DNA from: an uncultured Lachnospiraceae bacterium
GTDB lineage: Bacteria; Bacillota; Clostridia; Lachnospirales; Lachnospiraceae
Assembly (NCBI GenBank): GCA_947175035.1
Contig: CAMWLG010000006.1
Span: forward strand, 1-64,000
Length of the DNA stretch: 64,000 nucleotides
Direction: 5' to 3'
Position numbers and translations under genes: made by a program
Notes under the pieces: model-generated
What the model saw: the letters and a program-made list of their open reading frames with translations, nothing else
Database searches by the model: none
What the model was told of the DNA's origin: nothing
Shown: one piece after another, positions 1 to 8,807 of the stretch
Layout: each line of letters starts with the position of its first letter
How positions within the stretch are numbered: the stretch's first letter is position 1

Positions 1-483
1 ATGTAGAGGGGCATGATATATTAATATCAACAAAACAAAAGAAACAAAACAACAAGACAGAAGGAGGTCTGAAATACAAACTTAATTGAAAAATGGAATC
101 TAAGTAAAGGAGGTACGGTCCACCTAACTCAATCATTTAAAACTAAGAATCTTCCATTGAGGTACCAAAGAAGTAGGTACAAGGGGCATTTCACCCAAGA
201 GAAAAATTTACATAGATAAATCGAGTACACAGAAGAAAAAGTAGCGAATTACCAAAGAACAATTATGAATCGTTTGGAACGTTACAGTATCCTATACAAA
301 AGAAAAGTGGAAAGAGTACAAAGGAGAAAATGGAAGATGAGAGAAAACTGAATATGGTACAAGCTATCACAGAAGTAAACAACTTCAGCAAATAGCTAAA
401 AAATAACTAAGAAAGAGAGGTAAAGGTCCATTGGATAGCATAGTCTGAAAGAGCGTATTGATGAAACGATAATCAATACGCTC
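1..483 (+). ncRNA. Candidate large structured non-coding RNA (3' part), ROOL-like by style
   Basis: No convincing coding frame is present, but short local helices are dense: 55-58/67-70, 92-98/152-158 (7 bp, enclosing 111-114/122-125), 206-210/217-221, 241-244/249-252, 271-274/278-281, 287-290/294-297, and a nested pair 362-367/392-397 around 372-376/382-386. The tetramer GTAC recurs six times (113, 162, 177, 225, 315, 357). The strand is very A/G-rich and ends in a perfect intrinsic terminator. Large A-rich RNAs of this style (ROOL, GOLLD) occur in Firmicutes, often near tRNA genes. Assignment to ROOL is a guess from style, not from a recognised consensus. The 5' end lies outside the window. 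An alternative is the 3' untranslated tail of an upstream gene. Confidence 0.5.
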
Positions 484-487
484 TTTG
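451..487 (+). terminator. Intrinsic terminator of the candidate ncRNA
   Basis: A perfect 12-bp stem (GAGCGTATTGAT at 451-462, complement at 472-483) with a 9-nt loop is followed by a short T run. The next gene lies on the opposite strand, so the terminator belongs to transcription entering from the left and marks the 3' end of the structured region. Confidence 0.8.
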
Positions 488-510
488 AATTTATCTATTC
501 TTTTCAATAA

Positions 511-1827
511 TCAATTTGCGACGCTGTCCGCGTATTTGATCCGATATACCCGTCTCAGCGAATCGTTGATGCGTTCCTCCGAGATCACGCCACTCTGCAC
601 ATTCTCCAACACACCATTATATGCCTTTTCAAAGTCCTCCGGCATGAGAATCATATCGCATCCTGCCCGCAATGCCTGCACCGCCGCGTCCCCTGCGTCA
701 TAATAGTCGGTGATTGCGGTGACGTTCATGGCGTCGGAGATGATGACACCGTCAAAATGAAGTTCCTTGCGCAAGAGATCCGTTACCACCTGAGAGGACA
801 TGGAGCAAGGCGTGTTGTCGCCAGCGAGGGAAGGCGCAGCCATATGGCTCACCATCACCATATCCGCCCCGGCGTCAATGCCTGCCTGAAAGACCTGGAA
901 CTCGTTATTCCTGAAATCTTCCGCGCTTCGGTCTGTGGAAGCAAGACCCTTATCGGTATCCTGCGTGGTGCTGCCCATCCCGGGAAAATGTTTCAGACAC
1001 GCGCTGATGCCTTGGGATTTCAGCCCCTGAACCATGGAGGTTACATAGGGGCTCACATCATTCGCATCCGAACCATAAGCGCGGCTTGCCATAATGGAAT
1101 TTTCCACGCTGCTTAAATCCGCCACGGGCGCAAAATCCAAGTTAAAACCATAGTCGGACAAATAAGCGCCGATGGCGCTGCCGGCCTCATATGCCTTGGA
1201 TGCGTCGCCGTTTTGCGCCAGTTCCCTGCCGCCGTCCTGCTTGTCTGCCAATCCCTTTTCCTGCAGGGGGCTGATTTTGCCGCCTTCGTCCTCCACCGCA
1301 ATAAACAGCGGATAGCTTGTGTAAAGCTTGGTGTTATCGATCATTTCCTTAAACTGTGTCTCGTTCTGTATATTTTTTGTATTGTATACAATTCCGCCCA
1401 CGGAATATTTGGTCAGGGCCTCTTTGGTGCCATCCCCGGCTTTTACCGCGGTGGTCACTCCCGTGATAGACTCGGGTGTCACGATAAAGAGTCCCGCCAC
1501 CTTGTCCTCCAACGGCAAAACCTCAATTATGGCGTTGACAATCTCGTCCAGCTTCTGCTCCGGGGTAAGCTCCGGCACGGGCTCCTCCGTGTCTGACGCC
1601 GGTTCCGGTAAAGTTTCCTCTGTTCCAATCATTTCGTTGACCTGATCTTGCTGCTCCTGTTGGTTTGCGCGGCTTTTCTTGGTCAGATAACGCACCCCGA
1701 ACACAATACCTGCAGCAAGCGCTATGATAAAAAGAATTACTGTGGTATAGGCAAGAATCTGATTGCGCACGCGGCGTTTCCTTCTCGCCTCCCGCTTTTC
1801 CTGTTGTTCTTGTGTAGTCTGCTCCAT
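511..1827 (-). CDS. Membrane-anchored glycoside hydrolase family 3 protein, NagZ-like
   Basis: 438 residues: a basic cytoplasmic N-terminus, one membrane segment at about residues 25-48, an acidic linker, then a TIM-barrel GH3 domain. The substrate-loop motif KHFPG is present, and IISDAM carries the presumed Asp nucleophile. NagZ enzymes cleave N-acetylglucosamine from cell-wall or chitin fragments and use a His in a D-S-H triplet after KHFPGHG; here the stretch reads GMGSTTQDTD, so that His is an Asp. The protein may therefore be a changed-specificity or weak hydrolase acting outside the membrane. AGAGGAG precedes the ATG. Family is fairly certain; substrate is not. Confidence 0.8.
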   Translation of the reverse strand: MEQTTQEQQEKREARRKRRVRNQILAYTTVILFIIALAAGIVFGVRYLTKKSRANQQEQQDQVNEMIGTEETLPEPASDTEEPVPELTPEQKLDEIVNAIIEVLPLEDKVAGLFIVTPESITGVTTAVKAGDGTKEALTKYSVGGIVYNTKNIQNETQFKEMIDNTKLYTSYPLFIAVEDEGGKISPLQEKGLADKQDGGRELAQNGDASKAYEAGSAIGAYLSDYGFNLDFAPVADLSSVENSIMASRAYGSDANDVSPYVTSMVQGLKSQGISACLKHFPGMGSTTQDTDKGLASTDRSAEDFRNNEFQVFQAGIDAGADMVMVSHMAAPSLAGDNTPCSMSSQVVTDLLRKELHFDGVIISDAMNVTAITDYYDAGDAAVQALRAGCDMILMPEDFEKAYNGVLENVQSGVISEERINDSLRRVYRIKYADSVAN

Positions 1828-1937
1828 GTGATGGCTCCTCTATATCTAATCTATAGCAATCCCAATTAACAAGGAATATATTCGTTTTCTATCATACATT
1901 AATTTTCGACATTTTTCTACTATAAAATACTTCTTTA

Positions 1938-1972
1938 TAAAAAATTAAAAACCGCCTGATTTTCAGACGGTT
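1938..1972 (-). terminator. Terminator of tRNA-Gly
   Basis: On the minus strand a 9-bp stem with one G-U pair (AACCGTCTG / CAGGCGGTT, loop AAAAT) is followed by a T-rich tract directly downstream of the tRNA. Confidence 0.75.
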
Positions 1973-1984
1973 ACTTACTAGAAA

Positions 1985-2056
<72 letters not shown>

Positions 2057-2089
2057 ATAAATAAATATAAAATCCTGCGAACAAATAGT

Positions 2090-2118
2090 ATTTTACTATA
2101 GGTGGCCTGGAATGTCAA
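2090..2118 (-). promoter_or_regulatory. Sigma-A promoter of tRNA-Gly
   Basis: On the minus strand TTGACA (2113-2118), a 17-bp spacer and TAAAAT (2090-2095) stand just upstream of the tRNA. Confidence 0.8.
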
Positions 2119-2153
2119 CTACAAAATTAAATTTGTTGCAAGTAAGTTAGCTC

Positions 2154-2182
2154 TTGCACACTTTTCCCAATCATAATACAAT
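2154..2182 (+). promoter_or_regulatory. Promoter of the ABC exporter gene
   Basis: TTGCAC (2154-2159), 17 bp, TACAAT (2177-2182). It lies 45 bp upstream of the start codon at 2228. Confidence 0.6.
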
Positions 2183-2227
2183 AGAGATAAGAAAATGTAA
2201 AAAACGACAGAGAAGCAGGAGAAGGCA

Positions 2228-3988
2228 TTGGAACCAAGACAATATACCACGGGAGATTTGTTCAAGCGTTTTGCACCTTATTATAAAAAATATACAGGTA
2301 CCTTGTGCATGGATTTATTTTGCGCGGCGCTGACTACCATATGCGAGCTGGTGCTTCCGCTGATCATGCGGTATATCACCAATCAGGGGATGAAAGATTT
2401 GGCGGCTCTGTCCGTGCGCACGGTGGGCGGATTGGGGCTTTTGTATCTGTTTCTGCGGATTGTGGATGCCATTGCTGCCTATTATATGGCGGATATGGGG
2501 CATGTGATGGGCGCAAGGATTGAGACGGATATGCGGCGGGACGCCTATTGTCATCTGCAAAAACTGTCGGATACTTATTATAACAATACCAAAGTAGGGC
2601 AGATTATGGGGCGCATCACCAATGATCTGTTTGATGTGACGGAGTTTGCACATCATTGTCCGGAGGAATTTTTTATCGCCTTTGTCAAGATTGTGGTTGC
2701 ATTTTTCATATTGGCGGGTATCAATCTGCCCCTGACCTTGATTATATTCTTTTGTGTGCCGCTTATGATAGCGGTGTGTATGCCTTTGAATCTGCGTATG
2801 CGGGGTGTGTTCCGGACCCAAAGAGGACAGATTGGTGAGCTGAATGCCCGCATTGAGGACAGCCTGCTGGGGCATAAGGTGGTGAAGGCTTTCACCAATG
2901 AGGATATCGAGAACGATAAGTTCGAGCAGGACAATGGGAAATTTTTTGACATCAAGAAGTTGTCCTACCGCTATATGGGCTTGTTTCAGACCACGGTGCG
3001 TCTGTTTGACGGGTTGATGTATCTGACGGTGGTGGTGGCGGGAGGCGTCTTTATGGTGAGAGGGCTGATCGCACCGGGGGATTTGGTGGCGTATATGCTG
3101 TACGTAACTACCATGATCTCTACCATCCGAAGGATTATCGAGTTTGCGGAGCAGTTTCAGCGGGGCATGACGGGGATTGAGCGTTTCCTGCAGATCGTGG
3201 ACGCGGATATTGAGATTTTTGACGAGCCGGGGGCGGTAGACTTGGTGAATCCCTGTGGGAATATCACGTTTGAACAGGTGAGTTTCGAGTATCCCGATGA
3301 TCATAACAGGGTGTTTAAGGACTTGAACCTGCAGATTCAGGCAGGAGAAAAGGTGGCGATCGTGGGACCCTCCGGCGGGGGGAAGACAACGCTCTGCAAC
3401 CTGATTCCCAGATTTTATGATGTTTCTGGCGGCCGAATCACTTTAGACGGCGAGGATATCAAGCATTTTACATTGAAAAGCCTTAGAAGAAGTATCGGAA
3501 TCGTGCAGCAGGACGTGTATCTGTTCTCCGGAACGATTTTTGAGAACATTATCTATGGAAGGCCGGAGGCGTCCCGGGAAGAAGTGGTGGAAGCGGCCAA
3601 GCGGGCGGGCGCCCATGAATTCATCCAAGGTCTGAAGGATGGGTATGACACCTATGTGGGAGAGCGGGGTGTGAAACTCTCCGGTGGGCAGAAACAGCGC
3701 ATCAGCATTGCAAGGGTTTTCCTGAAAAATCCACCCATTATCATTCTGGACGAGGCGACTTCGGCTTTGGACAATGAGAGTGAGTTTGCGGTGGCGCAGT
3801 CTTTGGCAAAGCTCTCGGAGGGACGCACCACTTTAACCATCGCCCATCGCCTTTCCAGCATCCGCAATTCGGACAGGATTCTGGTGTTGACGGAGGATGG
3901 GATTGCGGAGGAGGGTAATCACGAGGCGTTGATTGCTAAGAAGGGTATCTATTATCATTTTTATGAGACAGCGAACGCGCTGAAGTAA
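2228..3988 (+). CDS. ABC exporter, fused permease-ATPase (MsbA/LmrA type)
   Basis: 586 residues in the usual half-transporter layout: six membrane helices in about residues 20-310, then a nucleotide-binding domain with Walker A GPSGGGKTT near residue 380, signature LSGGQKQR near 484, and Walker B IIILDEAT followed by the H-loop in TIAHRLSS. It should act as a homodimer exporting lipid-like or drug substrates from the cytoplasmic membrane; substrate cannot be read from the sequence. The start is TTG, supported by GGAGAAGG just upstream and by alignment to the family N-terminus. The beta-CASP gene follows after 13 bp, so the two are probably co-transcribed. Confidence 0.92.
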   Translation: MEPRQYTTGDLFKRFAPYYKKYTGTLCMDLFCAALTTICELVLPLIMRYITNQGMKDLAALSVRTVGGLGLLYLFLRIVDAIAAYYMADMGHVMGARIETDMRRDAYCHLQKLSDTYYNNTKVGQIMGRITNDLFDVTEFAHHCPEEFFIAFVKIVVAFFILAGINLPLTLIIFFCVPLMIAVCMPLNLRMRGVFRTQRGQIGELNARIEDSLLGHKVVKAFTNEDIENDKFEQDNGKFFDIKKLSYRYMGLFQTTVRLFDGLMYLTVVVAGGVFMVRGLIAPGDLVAYMLYVTTMISTIRRIIEFAEQFQRGMTGIERFLQIVDADIEIFDEPGAVDLVNPCGNITFEQVSFEYPDDHNRVFKDLNLQIQAGEKVAIVGPSGGGKTTLCNLIPRFYDVSGGRITLDGEDIKHFTLKSLRRSIGIVQQDVYLFSGTIFENIIYGRPEASREEVVEAAKRAGAHEFIQGLKDGYDTYVGERGVKLSGGQKQRISIARVFLKNPPIIILDEATSALDNESEFAVAQSLAKLSEGRTTLTIAHRLSSIRNSDRILVLTEDGIAEEGNHEALIAKKGIYYHFYETANALK

Positions 3989-4001
3989 AGGAGGGATCTG
4001 C

Positions 4002-5597
4002 ATGAAATTAATGTTTATCGGAGCGGCTCATGAGGTGACGGGAAGCTGTCACTACATAGAAGCGGCAGGCAAGCATATTTTGGTGGATTATGGTATGGAG
4101 CAGGGGGTGAATGTCTTTGAGAACGCGCCGCTGCCCGTGGATGAGGCATTGATTGATTATGTGTTTTTGACCCACGCCCATGTGGATCATTCCGGCCTTT
4201 TGCCCCTGCTGTATGCAAGGGGATTTCGGGGACAGGTGTTTATGACGGACGCCTCCGCGGATCTGTGCAGTATTATGCTGCGTGATTGTGCCCACATTCA
4301 GATGATGGAGGCGGAGTGGCGCAACCGCAAGGCGAAGAGAAGCGAGAACGTGCCCGTGCAGGAGCCGATTTATACCATGGAGGACGCGGACGGCGTGATC
4401 AAGCGGATCGTTCCCTGCCATTACGGGCGGGAGGTTGAGGTCTGTGAAGGGGTGAAAATCCGGTTCACGGATATCGGGCACCTGCTTGGCAGCGCAAGTA
4501 TCGAGGTGTGGCTTACCGAGGAGGGGCGCACCAAGAAGATTGTTTTTTCCGGAGATATCGGCAACAAGAACCAGCCTATTTTAAAAGACCCTATGCCCAC
4601 AGCCCAGGCGGATTATGTGGTGATGGAGTCCACCTACGGCGACAGGCTGCATGCTGCCGGGAAACTGGATTATGTGAAGGAATTGGCCGCCATTTTACAG
4701 GAGACCTTTGACAGGGGAGGCAATGTGGTGATTCCCTCCTTTGCGGTGGGAAGAACCCAGGAGATGTTGTATTTTCTGCGCCAGATCAAGGTAGGGCGTC
4801 TGGTGAAGGGGCACGAGAATTTCCCGGTGTATGTGGACAGCCCTATGGCGGTGCAGGCCACGGAGGTGTTTAATGACAATCGTATGGAGTGCTTTGACGA
4901 GGATGCCATGGAGCTGGTGCGGGAGGGCATCAATCCCATTTCCTTCGCCGGCTTAAAGTTGTCGATTACCAGCGAGGAGTCCAAGGAGATCAACTTTATT
5001 GACACACCCAAGGTGATCATCTCTGCCTCGGGAATGTGTGAGGCGGGGCGTATCAGGCATCATTTGAAGCACAATCTCTGGCGGGAAGAATGTACGATAC
5101 TCTTTGTGGGATATCAGGCCATGGGGACGCTTGGCAGAAGCATTGTGGAGGGGGCAAAGGAGGTTAAGCTGTTCGGCGAGCCTATCCAGGTGCGGGCGAA
5201 GATCAGGCAATTGGTCGGGATGAGCGGACATGCGGACAAAAACGGCTTGATTGAGTGGATTAATGCGTTTGAGGAGAAACCCAAGAAAGTGTTTGTGGTA
5301 CATGGTGAGGACAGTGTGTGCATGAGCTTTGCGGAGTGCTTGAAGATAGAGTATGGGCAGCGGGCTTATGCCCCTTACAGCGGGACGGAGTTTGATCTGC
5401 TTGGCAATCAGTTTACCTATGAGGCAGCTCCCATGCCTGTCAAGAAGAAGGCGAAGATTGCCAGTGGTGTCTTTGCAAGGCTTGTGGCTGCAGGACAGCG
5501 CTTGATGGCGTTGATTGGCAAGAGCGAGGGGCTGGCGAACAAGGAGATGGCGAAGTTTGCGGATCAGATTAACTCCTTGTGTGACAAATGGGAATAA
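4002..5597 (+). CDS. Beta-CASP metallo-beta-lactamase-fold RNase
   Basis: 531 residues. The metal-binding motif HAHVDHSG is at residues 58-65, SGDIG and the beta-CASP region follow, and the late motifs SGMCEAGRIRHHL and GMSGHADKNGL supply the remaining ligands. This is the CPSF73/RNase J-related family (COG1236) that cleaves or trims RNA using two zinc ions in the cytoplasm. About 70 extra C-terminal residues follow the core. The start has GGAGGG 10 bp upstream. It is the second gene of a unit with the ABC exporter; no functional link is evident. Family certain; target RNA unknown. Confidence 0.9.
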   Translation: MKLMFIGAAHEVTGSCHYIEAAGKHILVDYGMEQGVNVFENAPLPVDEALIDYVFLTHAHVDHSGLLPLLYARGFRGQVFMTDASADLCSIMLRDCAHIQMMEAEWRNRKAKRSENVPVQEPIYTMEDADGVIKRIVPCHYGREVEVCEGVKIRFTDIGHLLGSASIEVWLTEEGRTKKIVFSGDIGNKNQPILKDPMPTAQADYVVMESTYGDRLHAAGKLDYVKELAAILQETFDRGGNVVIPSFAVGRTQEMLYFLRQIKVGRLVKGHENFPVYVDSPMAVQATEVFNDNRMECFDEDAMELVREGINPISFAGLKLSITSEESKEINFIDTPKVIISASGMCEAGRIRHHLKHNLWREECTILFVGYQAMGTLGRSIVEGAKEVKLFGEPIQVRAKIRQLVGMSGHADKNGLIEWINAFEEKPKKVFVVHGEDSVCMSFAECLKIEYGQRAYAPYSGTEFDLLGNQFTYEAAPMPVKKKAKIASGVFARLVAAGQRLMALIGKSEGLANKEMAKFADQINSLCDKWE

Positions 5598-5746
5598 AAG
5601 TTGGGATGTTCTAGGACAGCGTAGGACGCTGTCTAAGAACATCAACCAACTTTCAGAGAATCGCTGGAGCGATTCTCCATAAGAGCACCGCCTAAGGAAT
5701 TCTATGTTTCGTCTTAGGGCGGATTTGGTTTCAGAAAGGTGATTAG
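5598..5746 (+). repeat. Triple-hairpin intergenic region
   Basis: Three consecutive strong hairpins fill the gap: 5601-5649 (inner arms GACAGCGT / ACGCTGTC and outer arms GATGTTCT / AGAACATC), 5656-5677 (perfect 10-bp stem GAGAATCGCT), and 5688-5722 (CCGCCTAAG / CTTAGGGCGG, one bulge, followed by ATTTGGTTT). They may terminate the upstream unit, form the leader of thyA, or belong to a dispersed structured repeat. No long T run follows any of them. Confidence 0.6.
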
Positions 5747-6595
5747 ATGAGTTACGCGGATAGGGTTTTTATAGAGATGTGTCGGGATATTTTGGAGAAT
5801 GGAACCAGCACGGAGGGGGAGAAGGTGAGACCCCATTGGGCGGACGGGACACCGGCGTACACAATCAAGAGGTTTGGCGTGGTCAATCGGTATGATCTGC
5901 GGCAGGAGTTTCCAATTATGACGCTTCGGCGCACGGCGTTAAAATCCGCCACGGACGAGGTGCTTTGGATTTGGCAGCAGAAGTCCAACAATATCCACGA
6001 TTTGCACAGTCATATCTGGGACGAGTGGGCGGACGAGGATGGCTCCATAGGCAAGGCATACGGCTATCAGCTGGGGGTGAAGCACCAGTATAAGGAGGGC
6101 ATGATGGATCAGGTGGACAGGGTGATCTATGACCTGAAGAACAATCCGTTCAGCCGCCGTATTATGACAAATATATACGTTCATCAGGATTTACACGAAA
6201 TGAATCTTTACCCTTGTGCCTATAGTATGACCTTTAACGTGACACAGCGCAAGGGGGAGGATAGGCTTACGCTGAATGCCATCCTGAACCAGCGCTCTCA
6301 GGACGTGCTGGCGGCAAACAATTGGAATGTGGTGCAGTATGCGGTGCTGATTCATATGTTGGCGCAGGTCTGTGACATGAATGTGGGTGAGTTCGTCCAT
6401 GTGATTGCGGACGCCCATATTTATGACCGTCATGTGCCGATCATCAAGGAATTGATCGAGCGGGAGCCCAAACCTGCCCCCACGTTCTGGCTGAATCCGG
6501 AGGTGAAGGACTTTTACGAGTTTACGCGTGATGACGTCAAGGTGGAGGGGTATGAGACGGGGGAACAGATTACGGATATCCCAATTGCAATCTAG
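5747..6595 (+). CDS. thyA: Thymidylate synthase
   Basis: 282 residues, a normal length for ThyA. It methylates dUMP to dTMP using methylenetetrahydrofolate, which is oxidised to dihydrofolate. The nucleophile Cys lies in LYPCAYSM, the phosphate-binding segment is NQRSQD, and the folate/dUMP segment VGEFVHVIADAHIYDRH follows. The C-terminus IPIAI is the flexible closing tail. AGAAAGGTG precedes the ATG. The next gene is dihydrofolate reductase, which recycles the dihydrofolate made here, a common pair. Structured RNA lies upstream. Confidence 0.96.
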   Translation: MSYADRVFIEMCRDILENGTSTEGEKVRPHWADGTPAYTIKRFGVVNRYDLRQEFPIMTLRRTALKSATDEVLWIWQQKSNNIHDLHSHIWDEWADEDGSIGKAYGYQLGVKHQYKEGMMDQVDRVIYDLKNNPFSRRIMTNIYVHQDLHEMNLYPCAYSMTFNVTQRKGEDRLTLNAILNQRSQDVLAANNWNVVQYAVLIHMLAQVCDMNVGEFVHVIADAHIYDRHVPIIKELIEREPKPAPTFWLNPEVKDFYEFTRDDVKVEGYETGEQITDIPIAI

Positions 6596-6668
6596 CTGAA
6601 ATGATACATCATATAATTGCGTATGTTATTTTATTGTTTAATTCATGAAAAATAGGAGGATTTACATT

Positions 6669-7169
6669 GTGAACATTATTGCGGCAGTGGACAATCACTG
6701 GGCTATCGGCAATAAAAATGAGCTTCTGATCCGTATTCCCAATGACCATAAGCATTTTCGCGAGGAGACCACGGGCAAGGTGGTGGTGCTGGGGAGAAAG
6801 ACCTTGGAGACCTTTCCTCAAGGGATGCCTTTGAAGAATCGTACCAATATCATTCTCTCCACCAATCCCAAATATCAGGTGAAGGACGCGATCGTGGTGC
6901 ACTCTATTGAGGAGTTACAGGAAGAATTGCAGAAATACAGGGACGAGGATATCTATATCATTGGCGGCGAGAGCATTTACCGTCAGATGCTTCCCTATTG
7001 CAATGTGGCACATATCACCAAGATTGACCATGTGTACGAGGCGGACGCCTATTTTCCGGATCTGGACAAGGACGAGGAGTGGGAGATTACTGCTGACAGC
7101 GAGGAACAGACATATTTTGATATTGCGTACCAATTCTTGAAGTATGAGCGGAAGCGCTCCCGCAAGTAA
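6669..7169 (+). CDS. dfrA: Dihydrofolate reductase
   Basis: 166 residues. It reduces dihydrofolate to tetrahydrofolate with NADPH. Visible family motifs: N-terminal NIIAAVDNHWAIG, GRKTLETFP for cofactor phosphate binding, and IYIIGGESIYRQML. The chosen start is GTG at 6669: AGGAGG at 6654-6659 lies 9 bp upstream, and the protein then begins VNIIAAVD as in other DHFRs. The in-frame ATG at 6645 would lie upstream of that ribosome site and add eight non-conserved residues. It follows thyA after a 73-bp gap and serves the same folate cycle. Confidence 0.95.
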   Translation: MNIIAAVDNHWAIGNKNELLIRIPNDHKHFREETTGKVVVLGRKTLETFPQGMPLKNRTNIILSTNPKYQVKDAIVVHSIEELQEELQKYRDEDIYIIGGESIYRQMLPYCNVAHITKIDHVYEADAYFPDLDKDEEWEITADSEEQTYFDIAYQFLKYERKRSRK

Positions 7170-7213
7170 AATGCTGCCAAGGAGTACCCGGACGAAGAAA
7201 GGGGGCGTGGGTG

Positions 7214-8779
7214 ATGTCAGCATGGCCTAACAGTTATCAACAGTGGCGGGAGAAACGCCGTGAATGGATACAAGAGCTGCGGGACGGGGACATCACCGTC
7301 CTTTCAGGGTTGTACATGATTGTCTCTGAGCCGCGCAATCCTTTGCTTCCGGAGGTGATGGCGGCAATTGCCGAAACCATGGAGGCCATGGACATAAACC
7401 AGCAGCTTGCTTGGGATAATCGCTTTCGGGACAGTACCTCCATGGAGTGGTCTGTGGATTGGTGCTTAGTGGAGCCCGAGGCGGCGAAGCCTTTTCTTAG
7501 ATGTGAGAGGGATTATCTGTGGCTTCTTCGGCTGGGGACACTCCATCCGAACGGTTATTATCGGGAAAAGTGCCTGATGGAGCTTTCTTCTTTTCCGGGG
7601 GAACTGGACTATATCCTGCTTCGCACCAACGACTGGGTGGGGGCTGTGCGGGAACTTGCCATGGAGTTGGCAAAAAAGGCAGTGCCTGAGAGCGATTGTA
7701 CTCAAATTTTGCGCGCAATTCCCTTTTTGGAGAAGGCAAAACGGGGAGGACGCAGGGACACAGGGGCGTTTGCGCAGGTGGAGGCACAAGTTGCGGAGCG
7801 GATTGTCGGGCTGTTGCGGCTTTCTGACGGGGAAGGATTTCGTACTGTCACGAGCTGTGATTTGAGGATACGACAGGGTATTTATCGTATGCTGCTGCAG
7901 GGAAAGCACCTGACAATCGAGGAGGTGGATCGGCTGCTTTCCATGGAGAAGAGTAACGAGTGCTGCACGCGGCTGATTCGTTATCTTTTGTACCGGTATC
8001 CCTATGACGAGGAACGAGTAGAGAAGTATCTTCAAAATAAAAACGGTATCGTGCGAAAATATGCCGTGGAATGCAAATATGAATATTTGAAGGATGCGTG
8101 GGACGGCTTGGAGGAGATGCTGTTGGATTCCTGTCGCGGGGTTCGGGAGTATGCGGCTTATATCCTGCAAAGGTGTCGGGAGATGGATGTTGGCGCGTTT
8201 TACAGGGAGTGTCTGCGGGAGCTGGAAAAGGCGGATTGTCCGGAGGCTGTGATTATCGGGCTTGGGGAATATGGGGAGTCGGGAGACAGCGGATTGATTA
8301 TCCCTTATCTTCGGGATTTAAAAGAGCGGATTGTCAAGGCGGCGCTTTTTTCCCTGTCAAAGCTTGTGGGGCAGGAAGGAGCGGAACTGTATTGGCCGTT
8401 TCTGCTGCATGAGAAGCCGGGAATTGTCAGGGAGGCGTACCGCGCGGCCGTAAAGAGCGAAGTGCATTACGGGGCGGAGCGGCTGTTCCATGCAATTGAG
8501 GAAGCGGTATATCCCCGCAGCAGGTTTTATTTGACGAATCTGTTGTGTCGGGAGTCGGGATGGGAGAGTTTGCCTTGGCTGCTGCGGTTCTATCGTTTCG
8601 GGAGGGATGATATAGTGCGGCTAGAGTCTCTGCAGGCAGCATTCGCGCGCAGAGCCCTTCACACCAAGATAAGCGCTGCGCTGGAAAGGGAGATCAGGGA
8701 AGTGCTTGCGGATGAAGAAAATGAAATACCACAATCTTTGGCAGAGCAGATTTTATTTGATTTAAAATATGTGACATAA
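7214..8779 (+). CDS. HEAT-like helical repeat protein, function unknown
   Basis: 521 residues without signal peptide or membrane helix. From about residue 100 the sequence is a series of paired-helix units of 30-40 residues (for example NDWVGAVRELAMELAKKAV, NGIVRKYAVECKYEYLKDA, CRGVREYAAYILQRCREMD), typical of HEAT/armadillo solenoids that hold protein partners. No catalytic motif is visible. ATG 7214 is preferred over GTG 7211 because AAAGGGGG (7198-7205) is then 8 bp away. It follows dfrA by 44 bp; co-transcription is possible, but a folate role is not implied. Confidence 0.7.
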   Translation: MSAWPNSYQQWREKRREWIQELRDGDITVLSGLYMIVSEPRNPLLPEVMAAIAETMEAMDINQQLAWDNRFRDSTSMEWSVDWCLVEPEAAKPFLRCERDYLWLLRLGTLHPNGYYREKCLMELSSFPGELDYILLRTNDWVGAVRELAMELAKKAVPESDCTQILRAIPFLEKAKRGGRRDTGAFAQVEAQVAERIVGLLRLSDGEGFRTVTSCDLRIRQGIYRMLLQGKHLTIEEVDRLLSMEKSNECCTRLIRYLLYRYPYDEERVEKYLQNKNGIVRKYAVECKYEYLKDAWDGLEEMLLDSCRGVREYAAYILQRCREMDVGAFYRECLRELEKADCPEAVIIGLGEYGESGDSGLIIPYLRDLKERIVKAALFSLSKLVGQEGAELYWPFLLHEKPGIVREAYRAAVKSEVHYGAERLFHAIEEAVYPRSRFYLTNLLCRESGWESLPWLLRFYRFGRDDIVRLESLQAAFARRALHTKISAALEREIREVLADEENEIPQSLAEQILFDLKYVT

Positions 8780-8807
8780 CTGCGGAGAGCGCGCTGGAGG
8801 TATGGAA

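Noticed and set aside
2315..3304. Open frame antisense to the ABC exporter (329 codons)
   Set aside because: His/Ile/Gln-rich shadow of a clear transporter gene.
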